Source of the DNA: Streptomyces griseosporeus
Lineage (GTDB): Bacteria; Actinomycetota; Actinomycetes; Streptomycetales; Streptomycetaceae
DNA: 64,000 bases
Direction of reading: 5' to 3'
NCBI RefSeq assembly: GCF_014656055.1
Contig: NZ_BNBR01000008.1
Span: 62,001 to 126,000 of the forward strand
Of this stretch, positions 16,691-25,100 are shown piece by piece. Positions within the stretch are counted from its first letter, which is position 1. Each line of letters starts with the position of its first letter. The notes beneath the pieces were generated by a model. It was not told the origin of the DNA. It did not search any database and saw nothing but the letters and a program-made list of their open reading frames with translations. Both the position numbers and the translations under genes were made by a program.

Positions 16691-19171
16691 TCACAGCTTC
16701 TCCACCGGCGCGTACCGCAGCAGCAGCCGCTTCGGCTTGCCGTCGCCGAAGTCGATGGTCGCCTCCGCCTTGTCGTCCACGCCCTTGACCGCCACGACGG
16801 TGCCCAGCCCGAACTGGTCGTGCGTGACCCGGTCCCCGACGGCCAGCGAGGCCTGCGGCTTGCCCCCGGCGCGCCGCGTGGCGAACCCGGACGCGCCCGA
16901 GGCGGACGACCGTGAACGCGACGAGGACAGCGAGGCCGCGATAGCGGAGGCCGGTCCGGCGGAGACGGGCGAGGTGGCGCCGGTGCGCTTCCAGTCGACG
17001 TACTGCGGCGGGATCTCCTCCAGGAAGCGGGAGGGCGGGTTGTACGACGGCTGCCCCCACGCGCTGCGCAGCGTCGACCGCGTCAGGTACAGCCGCTCGC
17101 GGGCGCGTGTGATGCCGACGTAGGCGAGCCGGCGCTCCTCCTCCAGCTCCTTGGTCTGGCCGAGGGCCCGCATGTGCGGGAAGACGCCGTCCTCCATGCC
17201 GGTCAGGAACACCACCGGGAACTCCAGGCCCTTGGCGGTGTGCAGGGTCATCAGGGTGATGACGCCGTCGCCGTCCTCCTCGTCGGGGATCTGGTCGGAG
17301 TCGGCGACCAGCGCGACCTGCTCCAGGAAGTCGGCGAGCGTGCCCTGCTCGCCCTCGCCGCGCTCCTGCTCGAACTCCAGGGCGACGGCGGCGAGTTCCT
17401 GGAGGTTCTCGATGCGGGTCTCGTCCTGCGGGTCGGTGGAGGACTGCAACTCGGCGAGGTACCCGGTGCGTTCGAGGACGGCCTCCAGGACGGTGGCCGG
17501 GCCCGCGCCGGACTCGACGATCGTCCGCAGGTCCTCCATCAGCGTGTTGAACCGCTTGACGGCGTTGGTCGAGCGGGCCGCCATGCCGTACGCCTCGTCG
17601 ACCCGCTTCAGCGCCTGCGGGAAGCTGATCTTCTCGCGCTGGGCGAGGGCGTCGACCATCGCCTCGGCGCGCTCGCCGATGCCGCGCTTGGGCACGTTGA
17701 GGATGCGGCGCAGCGGGACGGAGTCCTCGGGGTTGGCCAGCACCCGCAGGTAGGCGAGGACGTCCCGGACCTCCTTGCGCTCGTAGAAGCGGACGCCGCC
17801 GACGACCTTGTAGGGCAGGCCGACGCGGATGAAGACCTCTTCGAAGACACGGGACTGGGCGTTGGTGCGGTAGAAGACGGCGACGTCTCCGGCCTTCGCC
17901 TCGCCCGCGTCGACCAGGCGGTCTATCTCGTCGGCGACGAACTGGGCCTCGTCGTGCTCGGTGTCGGCGACGTAGCCGGTGATGCGGGCGCCCGCGCCGG
18001 CGTTGGTCCACAGGTTCTTCGGGCGGCGGGACTCGTTGCGCTCGATGACCGCGTTGGCGGCGGACAGGATCGTCTGCGTGGAGCGGTAGTTCTGCTCCAG
18101 CAGGATCGTCGTCGCGTCCGGGTAGTCCTCCTCGAACTGGAGGATGTTGCGGATGGTCGCGCCGCGGAAGGCGTAGATCGACTGGTCGGCGTCACCGACG
18201 ACGCACAGCTCGGCGGGCGGCACGTCGTACTCGCTGGGGGGGACGTCGACGGGGTGCTCGTTCGTCCCCACCAGCTCGCGGACCAGCGCGTACTGGGCGT
18301 GGTTGGTGTCCTGGTACTCGTCGACCAGGACGTGCCGGAAGCGGCGGCGGTAGTGCTCGGCGACGTCCGGGAAGGCGCGCAGCAGGTTGACCGTCGTCAT
18401 GATCAGGTCGTCGAAGTCGAGGGCGTTCGCCTCGCGCAGCCGCGACTGGTACAGCGCGTAGGCCTGGGCGAGGGTCTTCTCGAAGCCGTCGGCGGCCTGG
18501 GCGGCGAAGTCCTCCTCGTCGATCAGCTCGTTCTTGAGGTTGCTGATCTTGGCGCTGAAGGACTTGGGCGGGAACCGCTTGGGGTCGAGGTCGAGGTCAC
18601 GGCAGACGAGCGCCATCAGGCGCTTGCTGTCGGCGGCGTCGTAGATCGAGAAGGAGGAGGTGAAGCCGAGCTTCTTGCTCTCCCGGCGCAGGATGCGCAC
18701 GCACGCGCTGTGGAAGGTCATCACCCACATCGCGTGGGCGCGCGGGCCGACGAGCTGCTCGACGCGCTCCTTCATCTCGCCCGCGGCCTTGTTGGTGAAG
18801 GTGATCGCGAGGATCTGGCCCGGGTGCACGTCCCGCTCGGCGAGCAGGTGGGCGATGCGGTGGGTGAGCACGCGGGTCTTGCCGGAGCCGGCGCCGGCGA
18901 CGATGAGCAGCGGGGAGCCGGCGTGCACGACGGCGGCGCGCTGGTTGTCGTTCAGCCCCTCCAGCAGCGCGGACGCGTCGATCGGGGGCCGGTGGGCGCC
19001 GTCGCGGTAGTACGCGTCCCGGTCCGGCGGCACGTCGAACTTCCCGCCGAACAGATCGTCCGGAACCTGCTCCGGAGCATGATCGTCCTCGGGCGGCGGC
19101 GGGGGTTCCTCCTCGTGGGCCCGGGGGGCCTGGAGTTCCGCCAGGAAGCTGTCGTCAAAGAGGCTGCTCAT
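16691..19171 (-). CDS. pcrA: ATP-dependent DNA helicase PcrA/UvrD
   Basis: An 826-residue superfamily 1A 3'-5' helicase for nucleotide-excision repair, replication-fork clearance and transcription-repair coupling. Motifs in order: Walker A A-G-A-G-S-G-K-T (~96-103), motif II V-D-E-Y-Q-D-T-N, motif III G-D-A-D-Q-S-I-Y-A-F-R-G-A, motif IV E-Q-N-Y-R-S, motif V L-M-T-L-H-T-A-K-G-L-E-F and motif VI Y-V-G-I-T-R-A-R. The C-terminal ~50 residues form the Tudor-like RNA-polymerase-interacting domain (G-D-R-V-T-H-D-Q-F-G-L-G). The N-terminus adds an acidic extension (residues ~15-60). Start ATG 19171 lies ~3 nt from the start site predicted by a perfect damage-type promoter. Confidence 0.96.
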   Translation of the reverse strand: MSSLFDDSFLAELQAPRAHEEEPPPPPEDDHAPEQVPDDLFGGKFDVPPDRDAYYRDGAHRPPIDASALLEGLNDNQRAAVVHAGSPLLIVAGAGSGKTRVLTHRIAHLLAERDVHPGQILAITFTNKAAGEMKERVEQLVGPRAHAMWVMTFHSACVRILRRESKKLGFTSSFSIYDAADSKRLMALVCRDLDLDPKRFPPKSFSAKISNLKNELIDEEDFAAQAADGFEKTLAQAYALYQSRLREANALDFDDLIMTTVNLLRAFPDVAEHYRRRFRHVLVDEYQDTNHAQYALVRELVGTNEHPVDVPPSEYDVPPAELCVVGDADQSIYAFRGATIRNILQFEEDYPDATTILLEQNYRSTQTILSAANAVIERNESRRPKNLWTNAGAGARITGYVADTEHDEAQFVADEIDRLVDAGEAKAGDVAVFYRTNAQSRVFEEVFIRVGLPYKVVGGVRFYERKEVRDVLAYLRVLANPEDSVPLRRILNVPKRGIGERAEAMVDALAQREKISFPQALKRVDEAYGMAARSTNAVKRFNTLMEDLRTIVESGAGPATVLEAVLERTGYLAELQSSTDPQDETRIENLQELAAVALEFEQERGEGEQGTLADFLEQVALVADSDQIPDEEDGDGVITLMTLHTAKGLEFPVVFLTGMEDGVFPHMRALGQTKELEEERRLAYVGITRARERLYLTRSTLRSAWGQPSYNPPSRFLEEIPPQYVDWKRTGATSPVSAGPASAIAASLSSSRSRSSASGASGFATRRAGGKPQASLAVGDRVTHDQFGLGTVVAVKGVDDKAEATIDFGDGKPKRLLLRYAPVEKL

Positions 19172-19180
19172 CGCTCTCCG

Positions 19181-19202
19181 AGTCTAGGGTGCCCCACTGA
19201 CA
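19181..19202 (-). promoter_or_regulatory. DNA-damage-type (PafBC/RecA-NDp) promoter of pcrA
   Basis: On the minus strand: TGTCAGTG, 8 nt, TAGACT (the -10 element at 19181-19186). This matches TGTCRGTG-N8-TANNNT exactly. The predicted start is ~19174, giving an almost leaderless pcrA mRNA. A helicase of DNA repair is a sensible regulon member, which supports the motif reading. Confidence 0.8.
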
Positions 19203-19559
19203 GCCGACCGCCGCCCGGGAAAGTCGGGCGCAATCGATCTTCCCGACGTGCGCTCGCCGTCGATGACCCCGCGCTCACGGTCGGCGACCGTGCGGGCCGG
19301 GACGCGGCCCTTTCGGTCCCTGGGGTGAACGGTGACGCCCGCCGGACACGACACCTTCACGCCGGTCCGCCCGCCCCGCGAGAGCTTCGTCACGTCAGCG
19401 CCGAAGAGCGGCCGGAGTCGGGCATTCCGCCGGAAACGAGCGCCAGGTCACGAAAATGTATCGGGCATATCACTCACCAACCTTCACAGCCGCCACACGA
19501 GTTGGCTACCGTGCCGGGCAGGCCGTACGACCCCCACCGGCGAACGTCGCCGGGCCGCG

Positions 19560-19720
19560 CGGCCTCCGCCGAGTCCGGCGCGCCCGTACGCGCCCGGAGC
19601 CGGGGACCCACCGAGACCTGGGGTGAATCGGCCCTTCCGCACGGACCGGCCGTAGGGCAAACCTTCCGATTTCCGCCCGAACCCGACAGCTAACCCGGTA
19701 GGCGGACCACGGAAGGAGTC
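19560..19720 (+). ncRNA. ydaO/yuaA-type c-di-AMP riboswitch
   Basis: The leader of the NlpC/P60 gene contains the conserved ydaO blocks in order: GCCGGGGACCCAC (~19599-19611), TGGGGTGAATCG (~19619), GTAGGG (~19652), AACCTTCCG (~19660) and CCGAACCCGACAGCTAACC (~19677), then GGTAGGCG and GGAAGGAG. In Streptomyces this class sits upstream of cell-wall hydrolase genes and turns expression down when c-di-AMP is high. The 5' boundary is approximate. Its downstream end merges with the ribosome site of the gene it controls. Confidence 0.88.
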
Positions 19721-19727
19721 GCCTCCC

Positions 19728-20921
19728 TTGGCGTCGCACCGCAAGTCGCGCCCCACGGGCAGCCTCGTCGCCGGCCTTCGCACCCCCGCCCTCGCCACGG
19801 CCGCCCTCACCTCCGTCGCCCTGCTCTCCCAGTCCGCCCACGCCTCCCCGGCCGCCGACGACCGGCCGAGCCTGGAGGAGGTCGAGAAGAAGGTCGACGA
19901 CCTCTACCGGCAGGCCGAGTCGGCGACCGAGAAGTACAACGCGGCCAAGGAGAAGACCGCCAAGCAGCGCAAGCGCGTCGACACCCTCCTCGACGACGTC
20001 GCGCAGCGCACCCAGAAGCTCAACGAGGCACGCGAGCAGCTGGGTTCCTTCGCCGCCGCCCAGTACCGCACCGGGGCCACCGCGCCGGACACCGCGACCT
20101 TCCTGCTCGCCGACACCCCGCAGGACTACTTCGACCAGACCCAGGTCATGGACCGGCTGACCGGCCGCCAGAAAGCCGCGGTCGACGACTACGTCACCCA
20201 GCAGTCCGAGACGATGAAGCAGCGCTGGGAGGCCACCGAGAGCCTGCGGACGCTCACCGCGTCGCAGAACGACCTCAGGACCGCCAAGGCCACCGTCCAG
20301 CAGAAGCTCACCGACGCGCGCGAACTGCTGGCGAAGCTGACCGCGGAGGAGAAGGCGCGGCTCGCCGCGATCGAGAAGCGCAAGCAGGAGGAGGCCGCGC
20401 GCAAGGCCGCCGAGCTGGCGCGGCAGCAGCAGGCGGAGCAGCAGCGCCAGGAGGAGGCCGCCGCGGCCCGGCAGGAGCAGCAGTCGGGCGCCTCGTCCGG
20501 GACCGGCACGTCGGGCACCTCCGGCACGTCCGGCGACACCTCCGCCTCGGACCCCTCCTACGCCACCAAGGCCGACAAGGCGCTCGCCTTCGCCCGCGCG
20601 CAGGTCGGCAAGCCGTACGTCTGGGGCGCCACCGGCCCCGACTCCTACGACTGCTCCGGCCTCACCCAGGCCGCCTGGAAGGCCGCCGGTGTCGACCTGC
20701 CGCGCACCACCTACGACCAGGTGAACGCCGGCACGACCGTCCCGCTCTCCCAGGCGCTCCCCGGTGACCTGGTCTTCTTCTACGACGACGTCACCCACGT
20801 CGGCCTGTACATAGGCAACGGCATGATGATCCACGCCCCGAAGCCGGGCGCGTACGTGCGCGAGGAGTCGATCTACTACGACGGCGAGGGCTCGATCCAC
20901 AGCGTGGTCCGGCCGGCCTGA
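19728..20921 (+). CDS. Secreted NlpC/P60 peptidoglycan hydrolase, riboswitch-controlled
   Basis: A 397-residue secreted D,L-endopeptidase-type wall hydrolase. The start is TTG behind GGAAGGAG. A signal peptide ends near residue 40 (S-A-H-A-S). A long coiled coil spans ~48-260, rich in K/E/Q and resembling RipA/PcsB-type regulatory helices, then a Gly/Ser/Thr linker. The NlpC/P60 domain (~280-397) has catalytic Cys in Y-D-C-S-G-L, His in T-H-V-G-L-Y-I-G and a third polar residue in M-I-H-A-P. A ydaO riboswitch lies in its leader. A paralogue with the same architecture is encoded at 22557-23618. Confidence 0.93.
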   Translation: MASHRKSRPTGSLVAGLRTPALATAALTSVALLSQSAHASPAADDRPSLEEVEKKVDDLYRQAESATEKYNAAKEKTAKQRKRVDTLLDDVAQRTQKLNEAREQLGSFAAAQYRTGATAPDTATFLLADTPQDYFDQTQVMDRLTGRQKAAVDDYVTQQSETMKQRWEATESLRTLTASQNDLRTAKATVQQKLTDARELLAKLTAEEKARLAAIEKRKQEEAARKAAELARQQQAEQQRQEEAAAARQEQQSGASSGTGTSGTSGTSGDTSASDPSYATKADKALAFARAQVGKPYVWGATGPDSYDCSGLTQAAWKAAGVDLPRTTYDQVNAGTTVPLSQALPGDLVFFYDDVTHVGLYIGNGMMIHAPKPGAYVREESIYYDGEGSIHSVVRPA

Positions 20922-21045
20922 CCCCGCCCGGCGCGAGGGGGCACCGGGAGGCGGCGTGCGGAGGGCGGCGGGCCTTCCGGCTGTTTTCGCGCTGTTTTCG
21001 CGTCCCCGCGCGCGTGGCCCGCACCGTGCCGGCCCGGCGGCTCCC

Positions 21046-21051
21046 TAGCAT
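21046..21051 (+). promoter_or_regulatory. Candidate -10 element giving a leaderless TDT-like transcript
   Basis: TAGCAT ends 7 nt before the ATG at 21059, the spacing typical of leaderless Streptomyces mRNAs. I see no good -35 box. Confidence 0.35.
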
Positions 21052-21058
21052 CGGCCGC

Positions 21059-22039
21059 ATGCCCGGCTCCTCCCCCTTGCCCCTGCGCGCCTGGTGGGCG
21101 CGGCGATCGCCGGCGGCCGGGGCCGCCGTCATGGCGACCGGCGTCCTCTCGGTCGGCCTGCACCTGACCGGGCACGAGACCCTGTCGCGCCTCGCCCTCG
21201 CCCTGACCGCCGCGGCCTGGCTGGCACTCGCCGCGCACTTCGCCGCGGAGCTGCTGCGGGACCGCGCCCGCTGGACGGCGGAGGCGGGGACGCCCGCGGC
21301 GCTGACGTCGGCGGCGGCGACCGCCGTGCTGGGCACGCGCGTGGCCGCGCTCGACCGGCCCGCCCTCGCCGGGGCACTGCTGGCGCTGGCCACGGTGGTG
21401 TGGGCGGCGCTGATCGGCCGTGTCGTACGGCGCTGGGAGCGGGGCATGCCCGGGACGGTGTTCCTGGGCTGTGTGGCCACGCAGGGGCTCGCGGTGCTCG
21501 GCGCCACCCTGGCCGCCGAGGAGGCGACGGGGTGGCTCGCACGGGCCGCGATGGTGGTGTTCTGGCTCGGGCTGCTGCTGTACGTCCTCGCCCTCCTGCG
21601 GTTCGACCCGCGGCAGGTCCTGGAGGGCGCCGGGGACCAGTGGGTGGCGGGCGGCGCGCTCGCGATCTGCGCGCTCGCCGGGTCGAAGCTGCTCGCCGCG
21701 GACGGGCCCGGCCTGTACCTGTGGAACGACGACGCCCGCGGCGTCCTGCGCACGGTGACCGCGACGCTGCTCGTGCTGGACCTGGGCTGGTACGTCGTAC
21801 TGCTCGCCGCCGAGGTGGCCCGGCCCCGGCCGTGCTACGACGTGCGGCGCTGGGCCACCGTGTTCCCGATGGGCATGACGGCGGCGGCGACGCTGTCCGT
21901 CGCCGCCGCGCTGGACGTGCCGTGGCTGAAGGGACCGGGGCAGGTGCTGCTGTGGGTGGCGGTGGCCGCGTGGATCGTGGTCGCCGTCGGGGCGGTGCGG
22001 TCGGCCGGGGAGGACGTCAGGTCCACAGCACGGCGATGA
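21059..22039 (+). CDS. TDT/SLAC1-like membrane transporter (tellurite-resistance/dicarboxylate family)
   Basis: A 326-residue polytopic membrane protein with about ten hydrophobic segments, resembling the tellurite-resistance/C4-dicarboxylate transporter (TDT, SLAC1-like anion channel) group. Supporting elements are the conserved-looking P-M-G-M stretch near the end (F-P-M-G-M-T-A-A) and the R-W-E-R-G-M-P-G segment. The substrate is unknown. The ATG at 21059 is chosen because a TAGCAT -10 element lies just upstream and no ribosome site is visible, suggesting a leaderless message. Its 3' end overlaps the convergent small membrane protein gene by 23 bp. Confidence 0.75.
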   Translation: MPGSSPLPLRAWWARRSPAAGAAVMATGVLSVGLHLTGHETLSRLALALTAAAWLALAAHFAAELLRDRARWTAEAGTPAALTSAAATAVLGTRVAALDRPALAGALLALATVVWAALIGRVVRRWERGMPGTVFLGCVATQGLAVLGATLAAEEATGWLARAAMVVFWLGLLLYVLALLRFDPRQVLEGAGDQWVAGGALAICALAGSKLLAADGPGLYLWNDDARGVLRTVTATLLVLDLGWYVVLLAAEVARPRPCYDVRRWATVFPMGMTAAATLSVAAALDVPWLKGPGQVLLWVAVAAWIVVAVGAVRSAGEDVRSTARR

Positions 22040-22370
22040 AGATGTTCGCCGTCGTCAGCAGACCCACCAGCCCGAAGAGGCCCTTGTCCACCTTCTCGTC
22101 GTCCCGCTTCACGTAGACCAGGCCGAGGATCACGATCAGCAGGGCCAGCTTGACGCCGATCTTGATGTTGTCGACGGAGTGGTCGTCGGCCTGGTTGAGG
22201 CCGACCAGGACCACGCCGGTGACCAGCATCGTCAGCGCGCCGTGCAGCATGGCGGGGACGAAGCGGGCGGTGCCCTGGCCCATCGCCTTCATCTGGGTGA
22301 GGAAGCCGCCCAGGAGCGAGGCGATGCCGATGATGTGCAGGCCGACGAAGAGGTGGATGAGTACGTCCAT
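22017..22370 (-). CDS. Small four-helix integral membrane protein, unknown
   Basis: A 117-residue protein with about four transmembrane helices (L-I-H-L-F-V-G-L-H-I-I-G-I-A; M-L-V-T-G-V-V-L-V-G-L; A-L-L-I-V-I-L-G-L-V-Y-V; L-F-G-L-V-G-L-L). A conserved-looking N-terminal histidine lies in L-F-V-G-L-H-I. Start ATG 22370 is preceded by a TAGGCT -10-like element 8 nt upstream, compatible with leaderless transcription. The function is unknown. Its end overlaps the convergent TDT-like gene. Confidence 0.78.
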   Translation of the reverse strand: MDVLIHLFVGLHIIGIASLLGGFLTQMKAMGQGTARFVPAMLHGALTMLVTGVVLVGLNQADDHSVDNIKIGVKLALLIVILGLVYVKRDDEKVDKGLFGLVGLLTTANIFIAVLWT

Positions 22371-22400
22371 GGGCCCGGAGCCTAGTTGCACAGCTTCGCC

Positions 22401-22412
22401 TGCATATATGCA
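22401..22412. repeat. Perfect AT-rich palindrome TGCATATATGCA
   Basis: A 12-bp perfect palindrome, followed 5 bp later by ATGTGC-AC-GCACAT. It lies between divergent genes. Its core GCATATATGC recurs once in this window, at 35187-35196, also in an intergenic region. Confidence 0.6.
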
Positions 22413-22482
22413 CCCCAATGTGCACGCACATGATCAGGTGTGGTCACTCGCCGATTCCCCGACGCCACTTCCGCACATCGCG

Positions 22483-22512
22483 TTACCGGACCGATACCGG
22501 CAGGCCTAGCGT
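22483..22512 (+). promoter_or_regulatory. Candidate promoter of the second NlpC/P60 gene
   Basis: TTACCG (22483-22488), 18 nt, TAGCGT (22507-22512), about 40 nt ahead of the GTG start. No ydaO riboswitch signature is present here, unlike its paralogue. Confidence 0.4.
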
Positions 22513-22556
22513 CCTCCTCCAGGTGACCGACCCCACCGAAAGGACGTGCAGTCCCC

Positions 22557-23618
22557 GTGGCAGCGCACCGCAAGCCCCGCCCGCGCTCGGTCAGCGGCAA
22601 CACGGCCCGTACGGCCGCCACACTCGCCCTCGCCGGAGCGGCGACCGCGACGGCCTTCGAAGGCACCGGCCACGCCGAGCCGAACCTGACACCGGCCCAG
22701 GTCAAGGCCAGGGTCGACAAGCTGTACCAGGAGGCCGAGGTGGCCACCGAGAAGTACAACGGCGCCAAGGAGGACGCCCGCAAGGCCGAGCGGCGGCTGA
22801 ACACGCTGCGCGACGAGGCGGCCCGCAGGCAGGAACAGCTCAACGAGGCGCGCGACGCGCTCGGTTCCGTCGCCGCCGCGCAGTACCGCCGCGGCGGACT
22901 CGACCCGGCGATCCAGCTCGTCCTGTCCTCCGACCCCGACCGGTACCTCGACGGCGCCGCCCTCGCCGAACGCGCGGACCACCGGCAGGCCTCGGCCGTC
23001 GCCCGCGTCCGCAAGCAGCTGCGGGAGATCGAGCAACTGCGCGGTGCCGCGCGCGTGCAGCTGGCCTCGCTGCGCTCCAGACAGACGGAACTGAGCCGGC
23101 AGAAGAAGACCATCGACGGCAAACTGGACGCCGCCCAGCGGCTGCTGGACCGGCTCAGCGCCGAGGACCGCGCCCGGATCGGCGACGGCTCCGCGCACCC
23201 GGACCGCGCCTCACGCGCCACGGCCACCGGCCGCGACGGCCTCACCGCACCGGACTCGGCCGCCCCCAACCCCCGTGCCGCCGCCGCGATCGCCTACGCC
23301 TACAGCAAGCTCGGCAGCCCGTACGTGTGGGGCGCGACCGGCCCGGACGCCTTCGACTGCTCGGGCCTCATCCAGGCGGCCTACCGCTCCGCCGGAGTGT
23401 CCCTGCCCCGCACGACGTACGCGCAGATCGACGCCGGACGCCGCGTCTCCCGCGCCGAACTCCGCCCGGGCGACCTGGTGTTCTTCTACTCCGGCATCAG
23501 CCACGTCGGCCTCTACATCGGCAACGGCCAGATGATCCACGCCCCCAATCCCTCCGCTCCGGTGCGCATCGCCCCGATCGACGAGATGCCGCTCACGGGG
23601 GCGACGCGGGTGGTCTGA
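22557..23618 (+). CDS. Secreted NlpC/P60 peptidoglycan hydrolase (second copy)
   Basis: A 353-residue paralogue of the riboswitch-controlled hydrolase, with the same order: signal peptide (~1-38), coiled coil (~42-205), short linker and NlpC/P60 domain (~240-353). Catalytic Cys is in F-D-C-S-G-L, His in S-H-V-G-L-Y-I-G and the third residue in M-I-H-A-P. The start is GTG with an AAAGGA site 12 nt upstream. It lacks the ydaO leader, so the two wall hydrolases are probably controlled differently. Both proteins begin with M-A-[SA]-H-R-K, supporting recent common ancestry. Confidence 0.92.
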   Translation: MAAHRKPRPRSVSGNTARTAATLALAGAATATAFEGTGHAEPNLTPAQVKARVDKLYQEAEVATEKYNGAKEDARKAERRLNTLRDEAARRQEQLNEARDALGSVAAAQYRRGGLDPAIQLVLSSDPDRYLDGAALAERADHRQASAVARVRKQLREIEQLRGAARVQLASLRSRQTELSRQKKTIDGKLDAAQRLLDRLSAEDRARIGDGSAHPDRASRATATGRDGLTAPDSAAPNPRAAAAIAYAYSKLGSPYVWGATGPDAFDCSGLIQAAYRSAGVSLPRTTYAQIDAGRRVSRAELRPGDLVFFYSGISHVGLYIGNGQMIHAPNPSAPVRIAPIDEMPLTGATRVV

Positions 23619-23692
23619 CCAGCGGGGCCTCGCGGTAACGTGCGATGCCGTCACGCCGTTGCCGTCCGTCAGATCCGAGGTCCGACGTCCCG

Positions 23693-24322
23693 ATGCCCCG
23701 CACCCCGCTGCCCCCGCCCCCTCCCCCGCCCTTTCTGCGGACCTGGCCCGACCGGACGGCACTGCTGGCCGACCGGCGGCGGGCACTGGAAGTGCTGCGG
23801 CGGCGCAGCCTCGGCATCCACCGGCTCCTGCTGCTCTGGCTGCTCGCCCTCGCGGCGATCGTCGGCTGGGCCCTGCTGACGCTGCCGATGCAGCAGGCCG
23901 AGGAGCACGACCCGCTCCTCTTCGTCGTCGGCCCCGTCTGCGTCGTCCTCGGACTGGCCGCGATCGTCCCCGCCGTCATCGGTGTCGTCGCCGGCATCCG
24001 CCGCGACCGGGAGATACACGGACTGCTCGACGCCTGGCTCGCCCTCGACAGCCACCCCCTCACCGACGCCGGACTCCGCTCCCCCGGGCTGAGCCTGTGC
24101 TGGCTGCTGTCCTCCTTCGCGGTGTGCGCGCTCGGCCTGTGGACGGCCTTCGCCACCGCGGCGGGCGCCGCCCCGGGCCCCGTCGGCCACGAGGTCTTCC
24201 TCGGCATGGGCACCGGCATGATCCTCTGGCTGACGGGCATGCTGGGCGCGGCCAAGGCCGTACGGCACTACCGGTGGGCACTGCGGGCACTGGGCACCGC
24301 TGCGGCACCGCAGCACCGGTAG
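23693..24322 (+). CDS. Integral membrane protein, unknown function
   Basis: A 209-residue protein with about four transmembrane helices (~residues 42-66, 76-100, 132-155 and 170-190) after a short Pro-rich cytoplasmic N-terminus (P-L-P-P-P-P-P-P-P). A charged loop R-R-D-R-E-I-H-G-L-L-D-A-W-L lies between helices 2 and 3. An upstream in-frame ATG at 23645 is only 3 nt from a TAACGT -10-like element, so it is unlikely to be used; 23693 is preferred. It is convergent with the response-regulator gene. I do not recognise a family. Confidence 0.7.
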   Translation: MPRTPLPPPPPPPFLRTWPDRTALLADRRRALEVLRRRSLGIHRLLLLWLLALAAIVGWALLTLPMQQAEEHDPLLFVVGPVCVVLGLAAIVPAVIGVVAGIRRDREIHGLLDAWLALDSHPLTDAGLRSPGLSLCWLLSSFAVCALGLWTAFATAAGAAPGPVGHEVFLGMGTGMILWLTGMLGAAKAVRHYRWALRALGTAAAPQHR

Positions 24323-24377
24323 GCACCACCGGGGCGACCGCGGCGCGCGGCCGTCCCGTGCGGACGCGGAGGCCGGC

Positions 24378-25100
24378 TCAGACCAGGCGCCGAGCCGTCG
24401 CCCACCGGGTCAGCTCGTGCCGGTTGGACAGCTGGAGCTTGCGCAGCACCGCCGAGACATGGGACTCGACCGTCTTGACGGAGATGAACAGCTGCTTGGC
24501 GATCTCCTTGTAGGCGTACCCCCGGGCGATGAGCCGCAGCACCTCACGCTCGCGCTGGGTGAGGCGGTCCAGGTCCTCGTCGACCGGCGGGGCGTCGGTG
24601 GAGGCGAAGGCGTCGAGGACGAACCCGGCCAGGCGCGGCGAGAAGACGGCGTCGCCCTCCTGGACACGGAAGATGGAGTCGACGAGATCCGCGCCCGTGA
24701 TCGTCTTCGTCACGTACCCCCGTGCGCCGCCGCGGATGACGCCGATCACGTCCTCCGCCGCGTCCGACACGGACAGCGCGAGGAAGCGGACGGGCCGCTC
24801 GCCGTCGGCCATCAACGCGGCGCACCGGCGCAGCACTTCGACCCCGCCGCCGCCCGGCAGATGGACGTCGAGGAGCACCACCTCGGGCCGGGTCGCGGTG
24901 ATGACGGTGACCGCCTGCTCGACGTCGGCCGCCTCGCCGACGACCTCCACGCCGGTCTCCTCGGTGCGGCCGATCTCGGCCTGCACCCCGGTGCGGAACA
25001 TGCGGTGGTCGTCGACGAGGACGACGCGCACATGCCGCCTGCCCGCGCCGTCGCCGGTCGGCTCCACGGACTCCGTGTTCGCCTCGGTCGGGTCGCTCAT
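24378..25100 (-). CDS. NarL/LuxR-type response regulator
   Basis: A 240-residue response regulator. The receiver domain (~23-150) has the acidic pair Asp30-Asp31, phospho-acceptor Asp78 in V-V-L-L-D-V-H and Lys in G-Y-V-T-K-T. The C-terminal LuxR/GerE helix-turn-helix is at ~170-235 (L-T-Q-R-E-R-E-V-L, then K-T-V-E-S-H-V). The ATG overlaps the stop of the upstream PspC-sensor kinase as ATGA, so the pair is translationally coupled. It likely binds the phased TCAGGG repeats upstream of the kinase gene; this is inference from position. Confidence 0.93.
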   Translation of the reverse strand: MSDPTEANTESVEPTGDGAGRRHVRVVLVDDHRMFRTGVQAEIGRTEETGVEVVGEAADVEQAVTVITATRPEVVLLDVHLPGGGGVEVLRRCAALMADGERPVRFLALSVSDAAEDVIGVIRGGARGYVTKTITGADLVDSIFRVQEGDAVFSPRLAGFVLDAFASTDAPPVDEDLDRLTQREREVLRLIARGYAYKEIAKQLFISVKTVESHVSAVLRKLQLSNRHELTRWATARRLV

